Assembly: GCA_022605955.1 (NCBI GenBank)
Contig: JAKCOZ010000041.1
Coordinates: 2,316,001-2,380,000, forward strand
DNA from: Rallus limicola
Taxonomy: Eukaryota > Chordata > Aves > Gruiformes > Rallidae
Reading direction: 5' to 3'
Length of the DNA stretch: 64,000 bases
Of the stretch, positions 33,201 through 47,500 are shown piece by piece (the stretch's first letter is position 1; the number at the start of each line of letters is the position of its first letter). A model generated the notes under the pieces. The model saw nothing but the letters and a program-made list of their open reading frames with translations. It did no database searches and had not been told where the DNA came from. A program made the translations under genes and the position numbers.

Positions 33201-33410
33201 GAGCTCATCGGCCTGGTGGCACCCACCATCTCAGTCAGCGAGGTGGGGCAGCCCACGGCCACGCACTCGGCCCCCGCCAGTGCCCCTTCCACCCCCCTCG
33301 GCGACGAGGCCCCCGATTTCCTCGCCCCCCCCAAGAATCGCCCACGCAAGAAGTCAGCGCCGGAGACCCTGACGTTGCCCGCGCTGCGGGAACGTGCCGG
33401 GGCCGAGTGA
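27265..33410 (+). CDS. PITPNC1-like phosphatidylinositol transfer protein (RdgB-beta family), long form
   Basis: Class II phosphatidylinositol transfer proteins carry PI (and phosphatidic acid in RdgB-beta) between membranes. Coding exons: 27265-27312, 28532-28680, 30892-30980, 31170-31177, 31519-31590, 31681-31776, 31870-32025, 32108-32171, 33145-33410; 315 residues, all phases agree. Conserved blocks include [89 protein letters not shown] and [16 protein letters not shown]. The tail keeps the ASAPSTPL and [12 protein letters not shown] motifs of the PITPNC1 long isoform, the region implicated in 14-3-3 binding. A separate terminal exon gives a short form. Divergence from PITPNC1, especially [22 protein letters not shown] onward and the tail, suggests a paralogue rather than the PITPNC1 orthologue, but that needs a tree. 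An internal tandem of minisatellites fills intron 2. Confidence 0.87.
27313..28531. other. Intron 1 of the PITPNC1-like gene
   Basis: No exon supported. Contains the CA-rich 22-bp tandem repeat near 28.1 kb. The acceptor is GGTTGCAG at 28524-28531. Confidence 0.55.
28078..28178. repeat. CA-rich 22-bp tandem repeat
   Basis: The unit is CACACCCATA plus CACACACCTATA (22 bp), about four copies after a plain (CA)n lead-in. It is a compound microsatellite in intron 1 of the PITPNC1-like gene. Confidence 0.95.
28870..29930. repeat. 52-bp minisatellite (CACCCATCT family) filling intron 2 of the PITPNC1-like gene
   Basis: The core (29169-29600) repeats GTGTACCCATCTTTGGGGG and two CTGCACCCATCTCCCAG-type blocks at an exact 52-bp period (29169, 29221, 29273...). 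The flanks (28870-29165 and 29600-29930) are a degenerate version mixing TGCATCCCTCTCCAGGGGC units. It is open in several frames on both strands because the unit lacks stops and 52 is not a multiple of 3. These frames are not genes. Confidence 0.95.
30091..30100. promoter_or_regulatory. MEF2-type site CTATTTTTAG in a low-GC intronic island
   Basis: A perfect MEF2 consensus sits just after the minisatellite, within a short island (30085-30170) that also has TATTTATAT and GCAAATTAATCAAAAC. This is a candidate intronic enhancer of the PITPNC1-like gene, or of the nearby MSS51, which is a muscle gene in mammals. Inference from motifs only. Confidence 0.4.
30240..30745. repeat. Degenerate G-rich minisatellite (GGTCCTGGGG/GAGGTG words)
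   Basis: Irregular repetition of GGTCCTGGG, GGGGAGGTGGCAGG and GGTGAGGGT words every 35-45 bp occurs in intron 2 of the PITPNC1-like gene. The proline-rich open frame on the minus strand here is a repeat artefact. Confidence 0.6.
31170..31177 (+). CDS. 8-nt coding microexon of the PITPNC1-like gene
   Basis: Sequence AGTACACG between TTCCTGCAG and GTAAGG. It supplies the last two bases of a Glu codon plus Tyr and Thr of the conserved TITEYTCSF block. Without it the protein would lose EYT and shift frame (exon 3 ends one base into a codon, exon 5 starts in phase 0). Both splice sites are strong. Confidence 0.85.
31240..31500. repeat. Degenerate repeat of CATCCCTTGGGG/TGTCCCTTGGGG words
   Basis: About 10 copies of an 18-26-bp unit (for example GGGCATCCCTTGGGGCTAGG) occupy the short intron between the 8-nt microexon and the next exon. 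They leave only about 60 bp of unique sequence on the left and little on the right. Confidence 0.7.
32352..32472. repeat. Short CTGCACCCCTGCC tandem repeat
   Basis: TGCCTGCACCCC and TGCCCGCACCCC variants are repeated about 10 times in the intron before the alternative terminal exons of the PITPNC1-like gene. Confidence 0.8.
32673..32755 (+). CDS. Alternative terminal exon, short form of the PITPNC1-like protein
   Basis: After TGCCTTCCAG, this exon reads in the same phase as the distal exon at 33145 and gives [18 protein letters not shown]..., ending at TAG (32753-32755), for a 254-residue protein. It aligns with the distal exon ([18 protein letters not shown]...), so the two are duplicated, mutually exclusive ends. 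Human PITPNC1 is likewise known in a long and a short form with different ends after DEWYDMTMD. No AATAAA or ATTAAA lies between this stop and the distal exon. Confidence 0.8.
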
Positions 33411-34041
33411 TGCCGGCAGTGCCGCACGATGCCACCTCCGCGGTTGGACCGTGCCAGCCCTGCTGGGCCCCTCCAACAGGCACCCACCCCAGGGAGGGAC
33501 CCCCCCATCCAGGCTTGGGGAGCCCCAGGGGGGTACCAGCCTCCCCGAGCCATCACTGGTGCTCACACTGGACATTGCTGCCTCTGCTGCTGTGCTGGAC
33601 CCACCGCCCGCGCAGGGAGAGGACACCAGGCTGGTGCGAGTCCCCAGCTACATCAGGTGAGACCACAAGCGCCAGTTCGCCCAGTGCCGCCCACTCTGGT
33701 TTCCACAGGGGCTGGCGAGCAGCGGGGCTGCAGCAGCCAGTGCCTGTGTGCTGTGGCCAGCCTGGGTGCCGGTGTCTGGCTGAGCAGCTACCGGGCTCAG
33801 TGAGAGATGCTGGGGCATCACCCTGCAGTGGGCACCGGCACAGGGGGACAGCACGTGTGACAGTGACAGCCGGGTGCTGGGGTTTTGGCACCCTATGAGA
33901 CCCTGGGGACCACACAGCCCCATGCACGGCAGGTCCCGCAGTCGGGGTCCCCTTCACTGTCCTGAGGGGACTGGGGCTGCTTGCGGGGGGGCTGGGGTGG
34001 GCTCAGCCCTCTTGTCTATGGGAAAACAAAGGCCTTTCAGA

Positions 34042-34047
34042 AATAAA
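34042..34047 (+). other. Poly(A) signal AATAAA of the PITPNC1-like gene
   Basis: Canonical hexamer about 630 nt after the long-form stop. It is the only good signal downstream of either terminal exon, so both forms may share it. Predicted cleavage is near 34060-34070. Confidence 0.75.
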
Positions 34048-34081
34048 AGCTTGAGACACGGCGACCAGCAGCCACTGGTGA

Positions 34082-34087
34082 TTTACT
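34082..34087 (-). other. MSS51: Possible MSS51 poly(A) signal (AGTAAA variant)
   Basis: On the minus strand AGTAAA lies 182 nt after the MSS51 stop. Cleavage would fall near 34060-34070, at the same place as the end of the convergent PITPNC1-like transcript. It is a minor signal variant, so confidence is modest. Confidence 0.4.
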
Positions 34088-34268
34088 GGGCTCTGCAGTG
34101 GGGTCCCATGCCCATGCTGGGGTGCTGCGTCCCCTGTGGCTGGTTGTGCACGGCAAGGGGCAGCCAGGACACCGATCCCAGGATGGGAAGACAGGATCCT
34201 GGGAGGGGACAGCAAGGGGCTGGGATCTGGGTGCGCAGGGCAGGCAGGGCAGCGCTGGCTGCAGGCGA

Positions 34269-38350
<4,082 letters not shown>

Positions 38351-38574
38351 GGATAAGGTTATGGAGCTGGATAATTTCCGTGTTACGTTGCTCCCTGCCC
38401 CCCGAGCTCCTCGTGAGAGGCTCCTCGCTGACAAAACCCACCTCTCAGGGGTGATTTGACAGCCGAGCCCTGAACGGGGCCGGCAGCCAGGGCTGCTGGG
38501 CACTGCAGGCATCTCTGGGAGGGGAACGGAGTGGCTTTGCATTGCCTCCCTCATCCGTTCTGTCCCGCAGAGCC

Positions 38575-41500
38575 ATGGAGGTCCCTGCAGAGGGAAAGGA
38601 GTCCCCTGCTTTGCCCGACGCTGCAGCTCTTCCCAGCAAGTCACCGGTGCAGATCACAGTGCTGGAGGCGCGGGATCTGGTAAAGTCCTTCTGAAAACAC
38701 CTTCTAGTGGTTTAATAAATGAGGCCAGAGCAATTCCGTGTGCCATGATCCTGTCCGAGAGCAGGAGCGAGGCAGTAAGGCTAGAGGTGAGGGTGTCAGA
38801 GGTGCAGCATTGCCCGCTGTGGCTCCCTCCTGCTCTCCTCTGTTGGCAGAGGAGAGGCCTGTGACCCGCAGGCAGCACCTCCCCAGCAGCAGTGCAGAGG
38901 CGTTGGGTTGAAATCTCTCTGCCTCACTCTATGTAGGTGGCAGCTTTAAGCAAAGCACAGTGAAAATGTGTATCAGTGACAGCAATGCCTCTGAAAAGAT
39001 GTCACCTTGGATATAAAGTCAGATTTTCCTGCCAGCTACAGCAGTTTAAATCACACTGAAACCAAAAGGCATCGGTTCCAGTGCAGTTACAGGGCAAGAC
39101 TGGGAGCTGGTCCCTACCAAACCATCACAACTGCTGTATTCCCACGTGCTGCGTGAGGCACCCAGCTGTCCTTAAAGTCTTCTTGAGGAACTGGCATTTG
39201 GGAGGGAACGTGGAGGAGAAGCTCAGCTACTGCTGCAAGCAGAAAAATGCAAATCCCTGCTTCTGCTCTAGCAACAGGCCGGAAAAAAAAAACAACCCAA
39301 CTGAAAGCCCCAGCCTGTTTGTTTGCTGGTTTGTTTTCAGTTTGGCCCTGTGGTATTTGAGTACCTCTCACACTGCTAGGTTCAGCATCTTAGGTGAGAA
39401 GTGGAAGGTAAGAGGAGGGAAAACAATGCTGCAAATAATAGCAGAGCAGCGGACTGATTGCATCTGGCGTGTTGCTTTGTAGTTCTGATTGCTCCATCTT
39501 AGCAAGGGTGAAAGGAGGGAGGGTTACAGGGGTGCCACTGCAAGAACAATAATGTGGGAAAAAAAAAATCCCAGCTGTAAGAAGTGTGGAATCTGCTTAA
39601 TTAGAGGTGATGGAAAGAAGGATGAGAGAGGAGTCTAGGATAATTAATGGTACAGAGAAAGGTTAATTGGATTCTTCTGTTGAGTTGTTCATAGAATATA
39701 TGCTCGAGCAGACAGGCGAAGGGCTGAAAATTAAAACCAAGTGAATGAAGTTTCTTTTTGTGCAAGAGCCAATGTGGGACTAATTACCCCAGTGACACGG
39801 GGAGAGGGAGCTAAGGGAGTGGCCCGTGGAGGTCAGGCATCTCTGTGGCTCAGCACTAAAGAAAAGCTGAGTTTGGCTACAGCGGTTCTTGTGTTCAGGA
39901 CAGCAGCTGCTCTTCCCTGGGTGGAGGAGCAAACCATGGTTCCCCTGCTCCTTTGCTAGCTGCCTGTCTCAGCGCTGCTGTGGAGGTGCCCGGTGCTGCC
40001 TGGGCACAGGGATCCCAGCTGCGATGTGTGGTGCCCTCACCATCCCTATTCTCCTGTGTCCCCTTTGTGGAGACATTTAAAATTCAAACCTTCTCTCTTC
40101 TGCTTAAAGCTAGCAGGGTGAAGGTGGTGTAAAAACAAATTGCAGAACTTGCTGGAGCCCTTTTTTGATTTCAGGGCATTCTGCAGCCACACAATATACA
40201 CAAGTGTCCTGTGAGCTCAGCCGTGTAGCTTGGGAGCTGCTTTCTTAGGTGACAACAAAAACCTCAAGCTTCCTGGAGGCACAAAAGTATCAGTGGGGTA
40301 TTTGGGGATTTATGTTAGACACATTGTTCACTGCCTTACCTGGGGTGAAGCCTGGACCTCTCCCCTGCCACAGCTCAGGATAGTCCTCGGGGCATCACAG
40401 TAGGGGTGGAGCAGGAAAATTTCCCTCTTAAAGAAGGTTGAGGCCTCAGCAGGGCCAAGGCCACAAAGATGATTAGAGGGCTGGAGCACCTCCCCTACAA
40501 GAGAGGCTGAGGGAGCTGGGCTGGGTCAGCCTGGAGAAGAGAAGGCTGTGGGGGGACCTCATTGCAGCCTGCCAGTCCCTGAAGGGAGCAGAGACACAGG
40601 AGGGAATCAGCTTGTTCAAGGGCAGAGCCTGGCAGGACAAGGGGGATGGAGTGAAGCTGAAGGAAGGAAGGCTTAAATTAGATATTAGGGGGATGTTCTT
40701 TCCAAAGAGAGTGGTGAGGGGCTGGAAGGGGCTGCCCAGAGAGGGGGTGGGTGCCCCGTCCCTGGGGGTGTTGAAGGCCAGGTTGGCTGAGGCCCTGGGC
40801 AGCCTTCTGTAGCTCCAGGCCCGGAGGTTGGTGTCCCTGCCTGTGGCAGGGGGTTGGAGCTCTGTGCTCCTTGTGGTCCCTTCCAACCCAGACCAGTCTA
40901 TGATTCTCTGATTCCCCATTTCTGTAGTGGAACAGCCAAAGACCTCCCACCAGCAAACCCAGTCCTGAACTGGGGCAACTTTCATCCTGGCCTGTTGCTG
41001 CAGAGCCAACCATGTCATGTGCTGTTTGCTTGGCAGAAGGTGATCAAAAGCAACGTGTCAGTTACTGTGGTGTGTGTGGAGTACAACGGAGCCATCTTGG
41101 GAGACTCCTCCAGGACTGATGTCTTGCCAAACGGGACAGCACACTATGACTTCACGACCAGCTTTGAGTGCAGCCCCGATGGACCCAACTCCTGGGATGA
41201 CGTTGCGCAAAAACCTGTGCTCTGTAAGAACCTGCCTCTCAATCCCCCTCCTTGGAGGTGGGTGCTGTCAGCTGCTCTGCTCTGCCTGCCTGCTGCAGGA
41301 GTCACTCTTTCCAGAATAGCACCCCAGCAGCAGCAGTGGGGGTATCTCAGCACTTCTGGCCCCATCTCTGCCAGCTGGAAGAATCCCCTTTCACGTTGGC
41401 CTGCGCTCCTTGGCTTCAGTCTTCTTGTCAGCTTTGGGAGATGAAGTAGGAGCATGTGCCAGAGCTGACACAGGCCCCTTGCAGCCTGAAGCTGCCTGAG

Positions 41501-44500
41501 AAACTCTGCCAGCTCCTGTCTATTTATCTCTCTAGTGACAGTGATGGAAGTGTTGCAAAAGGAGAAGAGACAGAAGGAGAAGACCGTGCCTCTTGGCCAA
41601 GCTGTGGTGGACCTTCTACCTCTGCTGCAAGGTACAACATCGACCTGCAAAGCCTCCCTAAGCACTTTGTACTCCCTGGGCCTTTTTGATCTTTGCTTAT
41701 GGACCCTTGACTGTAACTCACTGCTGTTTGGGTGACACAAAATGCATGGCCATAGAAAACTGAGTCTGGGGTGCAGAGAGGGTGACGTCAGCAGCTCAGC
41801 ATTAGGAGTCAGGTCAAGATTTCTTTACAGAAGGTCTCACTTGATGCTCTTCTCTTCCCTGTTTCTTCCCAGGACAGTGTTCATTTAAGGTCTCGGCTCC
41901 TTTGTATGCAGTGCCACCCGCTCCATTAGAGAGCCTTCACCCAGAGGCCAAGGTATGTGGAATTTGGAACTGTTCCTTCGCTCTTTCGTCTCTCTGCTGC
42001 TTTTTAATGGGAAGGTGAGCGTGACTCAGCTGCCTAGCTCATCACAGATACGTTACAGCCCTATATGCTACAAGCTTGGAGGCTTTTTCTACTCCCATTG
42101 ACGTCTGTCCCTAGTTGCCTATGATAGCTGAGGTCGTGCTAGGAAATGCTAATGTGTGCAGCTATCAAATTGCTCTGGAACAAATCTTCCAGATGGAAAA
42201 GTGTAGTGCTGAAAAAAAAACAGAGAAAGACAAAGGCAGGATTACCCACCTGGCACTATGAGGCTCCTTTCTGTGGGTAAAATGCCCGAGTCCATTATTG
42301 CTCTGACTGCCTCTCCTGCACGGTCCTTATTCCTTCAGCTGGCTGAGAAGTACCTGGTGAATAAAGCAGGGAATGAAGTGTGAGCCTAGGAAAATGTGTC
42401 TAGTTTTACTCCCAAGCCTGCCTGCAGTTAGCATGGCCAGTGAAGTGGGGGCAGGGGGGCAGGTATTGCATTAGTTTTTCTGTATTTAAGAGGTGTTATC
42501 TAGTAAGCAAGGGAGGGAGCACCTGTTATGGAGGAGAAATAATAAATGCTGATGCTGACTGGCTGTTTTTTCGTTGCACTCCATCCATCCATCCATCCAT
42601 CCATCCATCCATCCATCCATCCAGGTAATTAAAACTGTACACAGCATGTGGAGGCAGAGCAGAGTCGAAGTGTGGCTCTGGCTTCAGCATGCTCTGAGTC
42701 ACTGGGGAAGATCATTCTTTTCCATCCCTGATGTTCCTTCTCCGTGGCTCATTTTAGGAAACTCTGACTCTTTCTCCATCGCTTGTTTTAGGATGCCTTT
42801 GGGCCATATGCCATGGCACCAGCAGGCTCTGATTTAAACCAAAATACAGCACAATTCCAACAAATTGATCATGAAATTCCTTTCCTGTGCTGGTGTGTTT
42901 TCTTCTACATCTGTGGTGAGGAATAAGATAACATTACACATTCTGGCCTTGGGTTTCTGCCTGCTTCTCCCTGAAGAACAGGAGAGTTAGAGCTGTCTAG
43001 TTACTCTACCTCACCCTCATCTCACAGGCTGCCCTTGAAGTGACAGTGTGCACCGAGGAGCCCCTGCTTTCTGCAGCACAGCTTTTGGATGGTAACATCC
43101 TGAGCGTCACGCTGGAGGCAGCTTACTCTGTCCCAGAAGCGTTTGCCCCCACTGGATCCCTGCAAAACTACATGGCTTGCCTTCAAGTCCCAGCAGCTGG
43201 GGAGGTGAGGATTGGTCCAGGCATGGTGAGAGGGGTTTTGGCTGTGACAAAGTGGATTGTTCTCCCACGCTGCCCACTGTGGAACGAGTGCCCAGGCCCA
43301 TGGGGTGTACAGCTCCCCTGCTTTTGTAATAGCAGTGTTTGTGAGAGCATTCAGGGTCTCTCTGGGGTGTGATGTATTCCTGTAACACAAATGAAGGTCT
43401 GCTTGGCCTGATTTGGGTTGAAACTGGCAGGGTTTTCTCCACATGGCTATTGTATTTCCCCCCCATTTCTTTGTGTGCCTGTGGTGGGGTGTGTTTTCCA
43501 AGCCAGGCCTTTGCACTGCTGCCATGCTTGGTTAGGCCCAGCTCAGAGCAGCTGGCACTTGCTTCTGCTCATGTTGGAAACATGAAGCCTTTTATTCTCA
43601 TGTCTCTCTAGAAGGAAGTCCCCTTGTTCTTCATGAATGGCACCCTGAAGCTTGCTGGTGAAAAAGAGCCGCTACCCCGGCCCAAAAAATGGCCCCTTGC
43701 TAACATCATTGCCCCTGGCGCTCTGAGCATACCCAATTCCTTCATCATTGGTGGTCCCTATGAGGATGAGGATGGAGAGCTCAACAAAAAGGAGGTGAGG
43801 AAGGACTGGCAGCATCACAACTGGAAGACAACCAGCAGGTCTCACTGAAGGAACTGAGACTTGCAGAGACATTGTACAGAGGAAGGCGGGTAGTCAACTC
43901 CTCTGTGCAGTGTCTGGATCCAGATGGATGCCCTGGCAGAGCTAACGGCCTAACTCACCACAGGAGAGCTCCCTGGGGTGCATGTGGCAGGTCTGGTCCC
44001 CAAAAAGCCACCTGCTGCTGGGCTAGGAGATGTATTATCTCCTTGTGAGCCAGGCTCTTAATACTAATGGGCTTGGGTGTCTGCAGGGAAGGCCTGCTGC
44101 ATTCCTCTGCCAGGGTGGCCTGGGTGTCAGACACCTCTCTGTCTGACTGACGTTGTCTCCCAGGGGAGGTTCTGGGGAGGGTGATGCCTGCTGTATAGAT
44201 TGCTGTCTTGCCTTTGACCCTCTGCTGTTTTGTGCAGGACAGAGAGTTTAGGATGCAAGCAGAAAGGATGAAAAGAGTCGTATGGGACATGGAAAGGCGC
44301 TGTTACCTGGATCCCACTGCAGCTGTCGTGTAAGGGGACCTGAGAACCTCCCTTCCAGCACAGAGCAGTGGGGAGATAGCACCCCAGAATGCGCTCAGCT
44401 GAGTGACCTAAGGCAGGGAGCAGCAACATGTGGCTGCTCATAGACCTCTTCTGTGGTCAAACCATGCCTGCATCTCGCCTCCCATGGCTGCTATGGCTGT

Positions 44501-47500
44501 CTGTTGGCCAAAGGGAGCAGCTAACTGCCTGGAATTGCTGGCAGCAGCTCAGTTCTGCTGTGATGGGAGGAGATGAATTGACTGTAGCTGCTGTCTCCAG
44601 GCTGTAAATGCTCGTTCACATTGCCAGCAACTGGAGCTGGTGACTGTTCCCTACGCAGTTTGAGGGAAGGGGAAGCAGAGTTACAATGAGCAGACATGGA
44701 TTAGGGTGGCCCATGCAGCTCTCTGAGCTGCTAATTAAATTTTGCCAAATTCCCAGTCCATTTAAACCCTTTCACTCATGTGGACACTCTTGATTTTGCT
44801 TTTTTGGTTGGATAAACATTACCTTTAATAGTTCCAGATACACTCAAGATCAGGATGAGTATCCCATTTCTCTTTGAATCCTGTTATATTCTTGGCCTCA
44901 GCTGCATCGTGGCCGTGAGTTTCACAGCCAAATTACTCCTTGTGTGGAAATGCTCCCTTCTATCTGGTTTGATTACTCAAATTTTTTCCTTCCCCTCCAA
45001 TTTCATCAGCCTGCCTGCTGGTTTCAGAGTTACCAGGCACATCGAATGGGAGCTCAGGGTCCGCTTGCTCTGTGCAATTCAGGTTTTATACCAAAGTCAA
45101 TCATGTTCTTTCTTATTTGTTTCATTTCTGAAGTAACCAGGGGAGAGAGAAATCCTAGTGTGTTAGTCTCACAAGTGTTTTATTGCTGGTTGTGCCATAA
45201 ATGCACACAGCAATGGATGGAGAAGACAATGTACCAGGCTTGCCCTGAGGTACACGTGTTCTGGCAGCCTGAGGGTGCTCGCTGCGTCTCATGGGAGTGG
45301 GTCGAAGCAAACCCATGGGGGAGGATGTTTTGGGGGCTGCTGGAGCAGAAAGGAGGGTGGTGTGGCTCTCCAGCATGGTTTCTGCATCTTCTTATTGCCC
45401 TCCTTTGTGTTCAGCCTGCAGAAGCACATTGCAGAGTGCCGGTGCTGGCCCATCGAGGTCTGCAGGATGTCAGCAGCCTCATCCAGCAAGAGGAAAACCA
45501 GCAAAGGGGACAAGGTAAAAGTGGGGAGGGAGGGAGGGAGGGAGGGAGAGAGAGGGATGTGTTGTTCTGGCTTGTGGAGCAGCATTGTGTTATTGAACAT
45601 TTTCTTTTTGATGCCTTTGTAATACCAAAACTAGACTTGAACCAGCCAAAGCGAGTCAGAGAGCTAGAGGCTTTGTAAAGGGATTTATCAGCTTTATAGA
45701 GCTGTTGAATAGACAAAGGATGATATTTTTTCCTTGTGGCATAAAGACAGAGCTCTCGCTGATGGTCTGTGGTAGCTTGGTGGAAGGGGGTCAGGAAGAA
45801 AGTGCTTTCTGAGATTTGAGGTAATTCACTGAGCTTATTTTTGGCCAATGGGTTTTTGGAGTACCTTGAAGAAATTCATGCCTTCTTTCTCAGGGTGTAA
45901 GTACATTACAGTTTCAGACATAAACTGGGGTGGTGGAACAACAAAACAGCCCTTTTAGTTAATGGTTCTGTTCCTGGTGGCTGGTCGTGTGAGAGCTCCT
46001 AATCTGTTTCAGGGCTGAGTCACATAACTTGGTGTAAATCTCTTTCTGCACTTGCCAGTGCCAGGATTCTGCAGCTCTGATGGAGATCCTTCTGCCTTAC
46101 TCTCACCAGTCTGCAGCTAGCCCAGACTCTCAGACCTCCTTAGCTCCCCGATTTCTGTCAAACCCCAGATGTGCAGCTCTTGGTAGGGTCACTTGCATTT
46201 GGAACCTCATGGTTGGTAATTCTGCAGCTGTATCTCAAAAAGCCTGTCCTGAGGAATAGCACTCTGTGGGTCTTGGAGAGAAAAGCTGCCTTGCAAGCAC
46301 TGGGATAAAATTGATATGCTGCGTATCGAGTGACTCGGGTGTTTTTATCCAGGTTGTCTCGGCTGCGTGCCAGTGAGAGAGCCACTGGCTCATCAGGTGC
46401 CTCTGGTTGCTGTGGCCTCTTCTTAATGGGATCGGTGACCTTGTTTCCTTAAAGAGAGTAACAGGCTGTTCAGTATCTCAGTCCCTTGTTCTGCGTTTCC
46501 AGGGAGATGAGGACAAGCAGATTTTCTTCCATGGCGTGGCATATGTCAACGTGGTGCCTTTGCTGTGCCCTGGTGTGAAGCAGATCCGAGGTGCTTTTCG
46601 TGTCTTTCCCTACCAAGACACTGAAGTGTTCGACAAGGTGAGAGCTGACCAGAAATCCAGGGTTTGCTCCAGCTCCACAGCTGTGTTTGCTCAGAGTGGT
46701 GCTGGGAGCAGGCAGCACAGGCAGCCTGGTACTCAGAGACTGGCTCTGAGGCTTCACCGCCCCCCCTGGTGATGGAGGAGAACAAGAAGACAAGCTTCTA
46801 GGTGCAGACTTCTCAAAGGCAGGGGATTTCTGAGCGTGTGGGAGCAGGTTTGGGGGCTGAGAGAAGCTCTGAATCTCACTCCACTCCCTTCTCTGGCAGC
46901 AGCTGAGCAGGGAGAGCTGTAAGATGCTTTCTCTCCCCAGTCTGGAACATGGGCAAATGCATTGCTGGGAAGAGCAAACAGTGGCTCTAAAAGGATAGCG
47001 TTACCCCAGGCAACAACCAAAAAAGCTGTCACTGGAGCTCTTTCAGCTGTAGCTCATGGAGGTTTGTTTGTCTTTGCATTTCTCCCCACTCTGTTACTAA
47101 GAATGACAGCTACATCTCCATTTTTCCCACAGGATTCCTGGAACAGACCTGTGCTTGTTTCAGGAGACCAGATGAACACCCTGCTTTTTCTATCCATGTT
47201 AGTGCTGCTGCCCAGGCAGCAGGAGCTGGGTGAATTACAGCCCTTTTCCCTGCCTCCATGCTCCCTCTGGCTGTCCTTAAAAAGCAGGATGAGGCACATG
47301 GCAGTCTCTGCTTCGATGCCATGATTCACAGCCTCTGGGCTGCAGGGCACCATGTGTCCTGTAGTGTTTATCTGGCTGTTGACATCATTCCCTGGTTTTG
47401 GGGATGCTCTGGGCTGCTCCTTTGTCGAGGCAGTCTTGGTACAGCTGCTCTGTCCTCTCCCCAGGATCCCCCAAGATCTTGCTAGCCCAACTCAGTGGCA

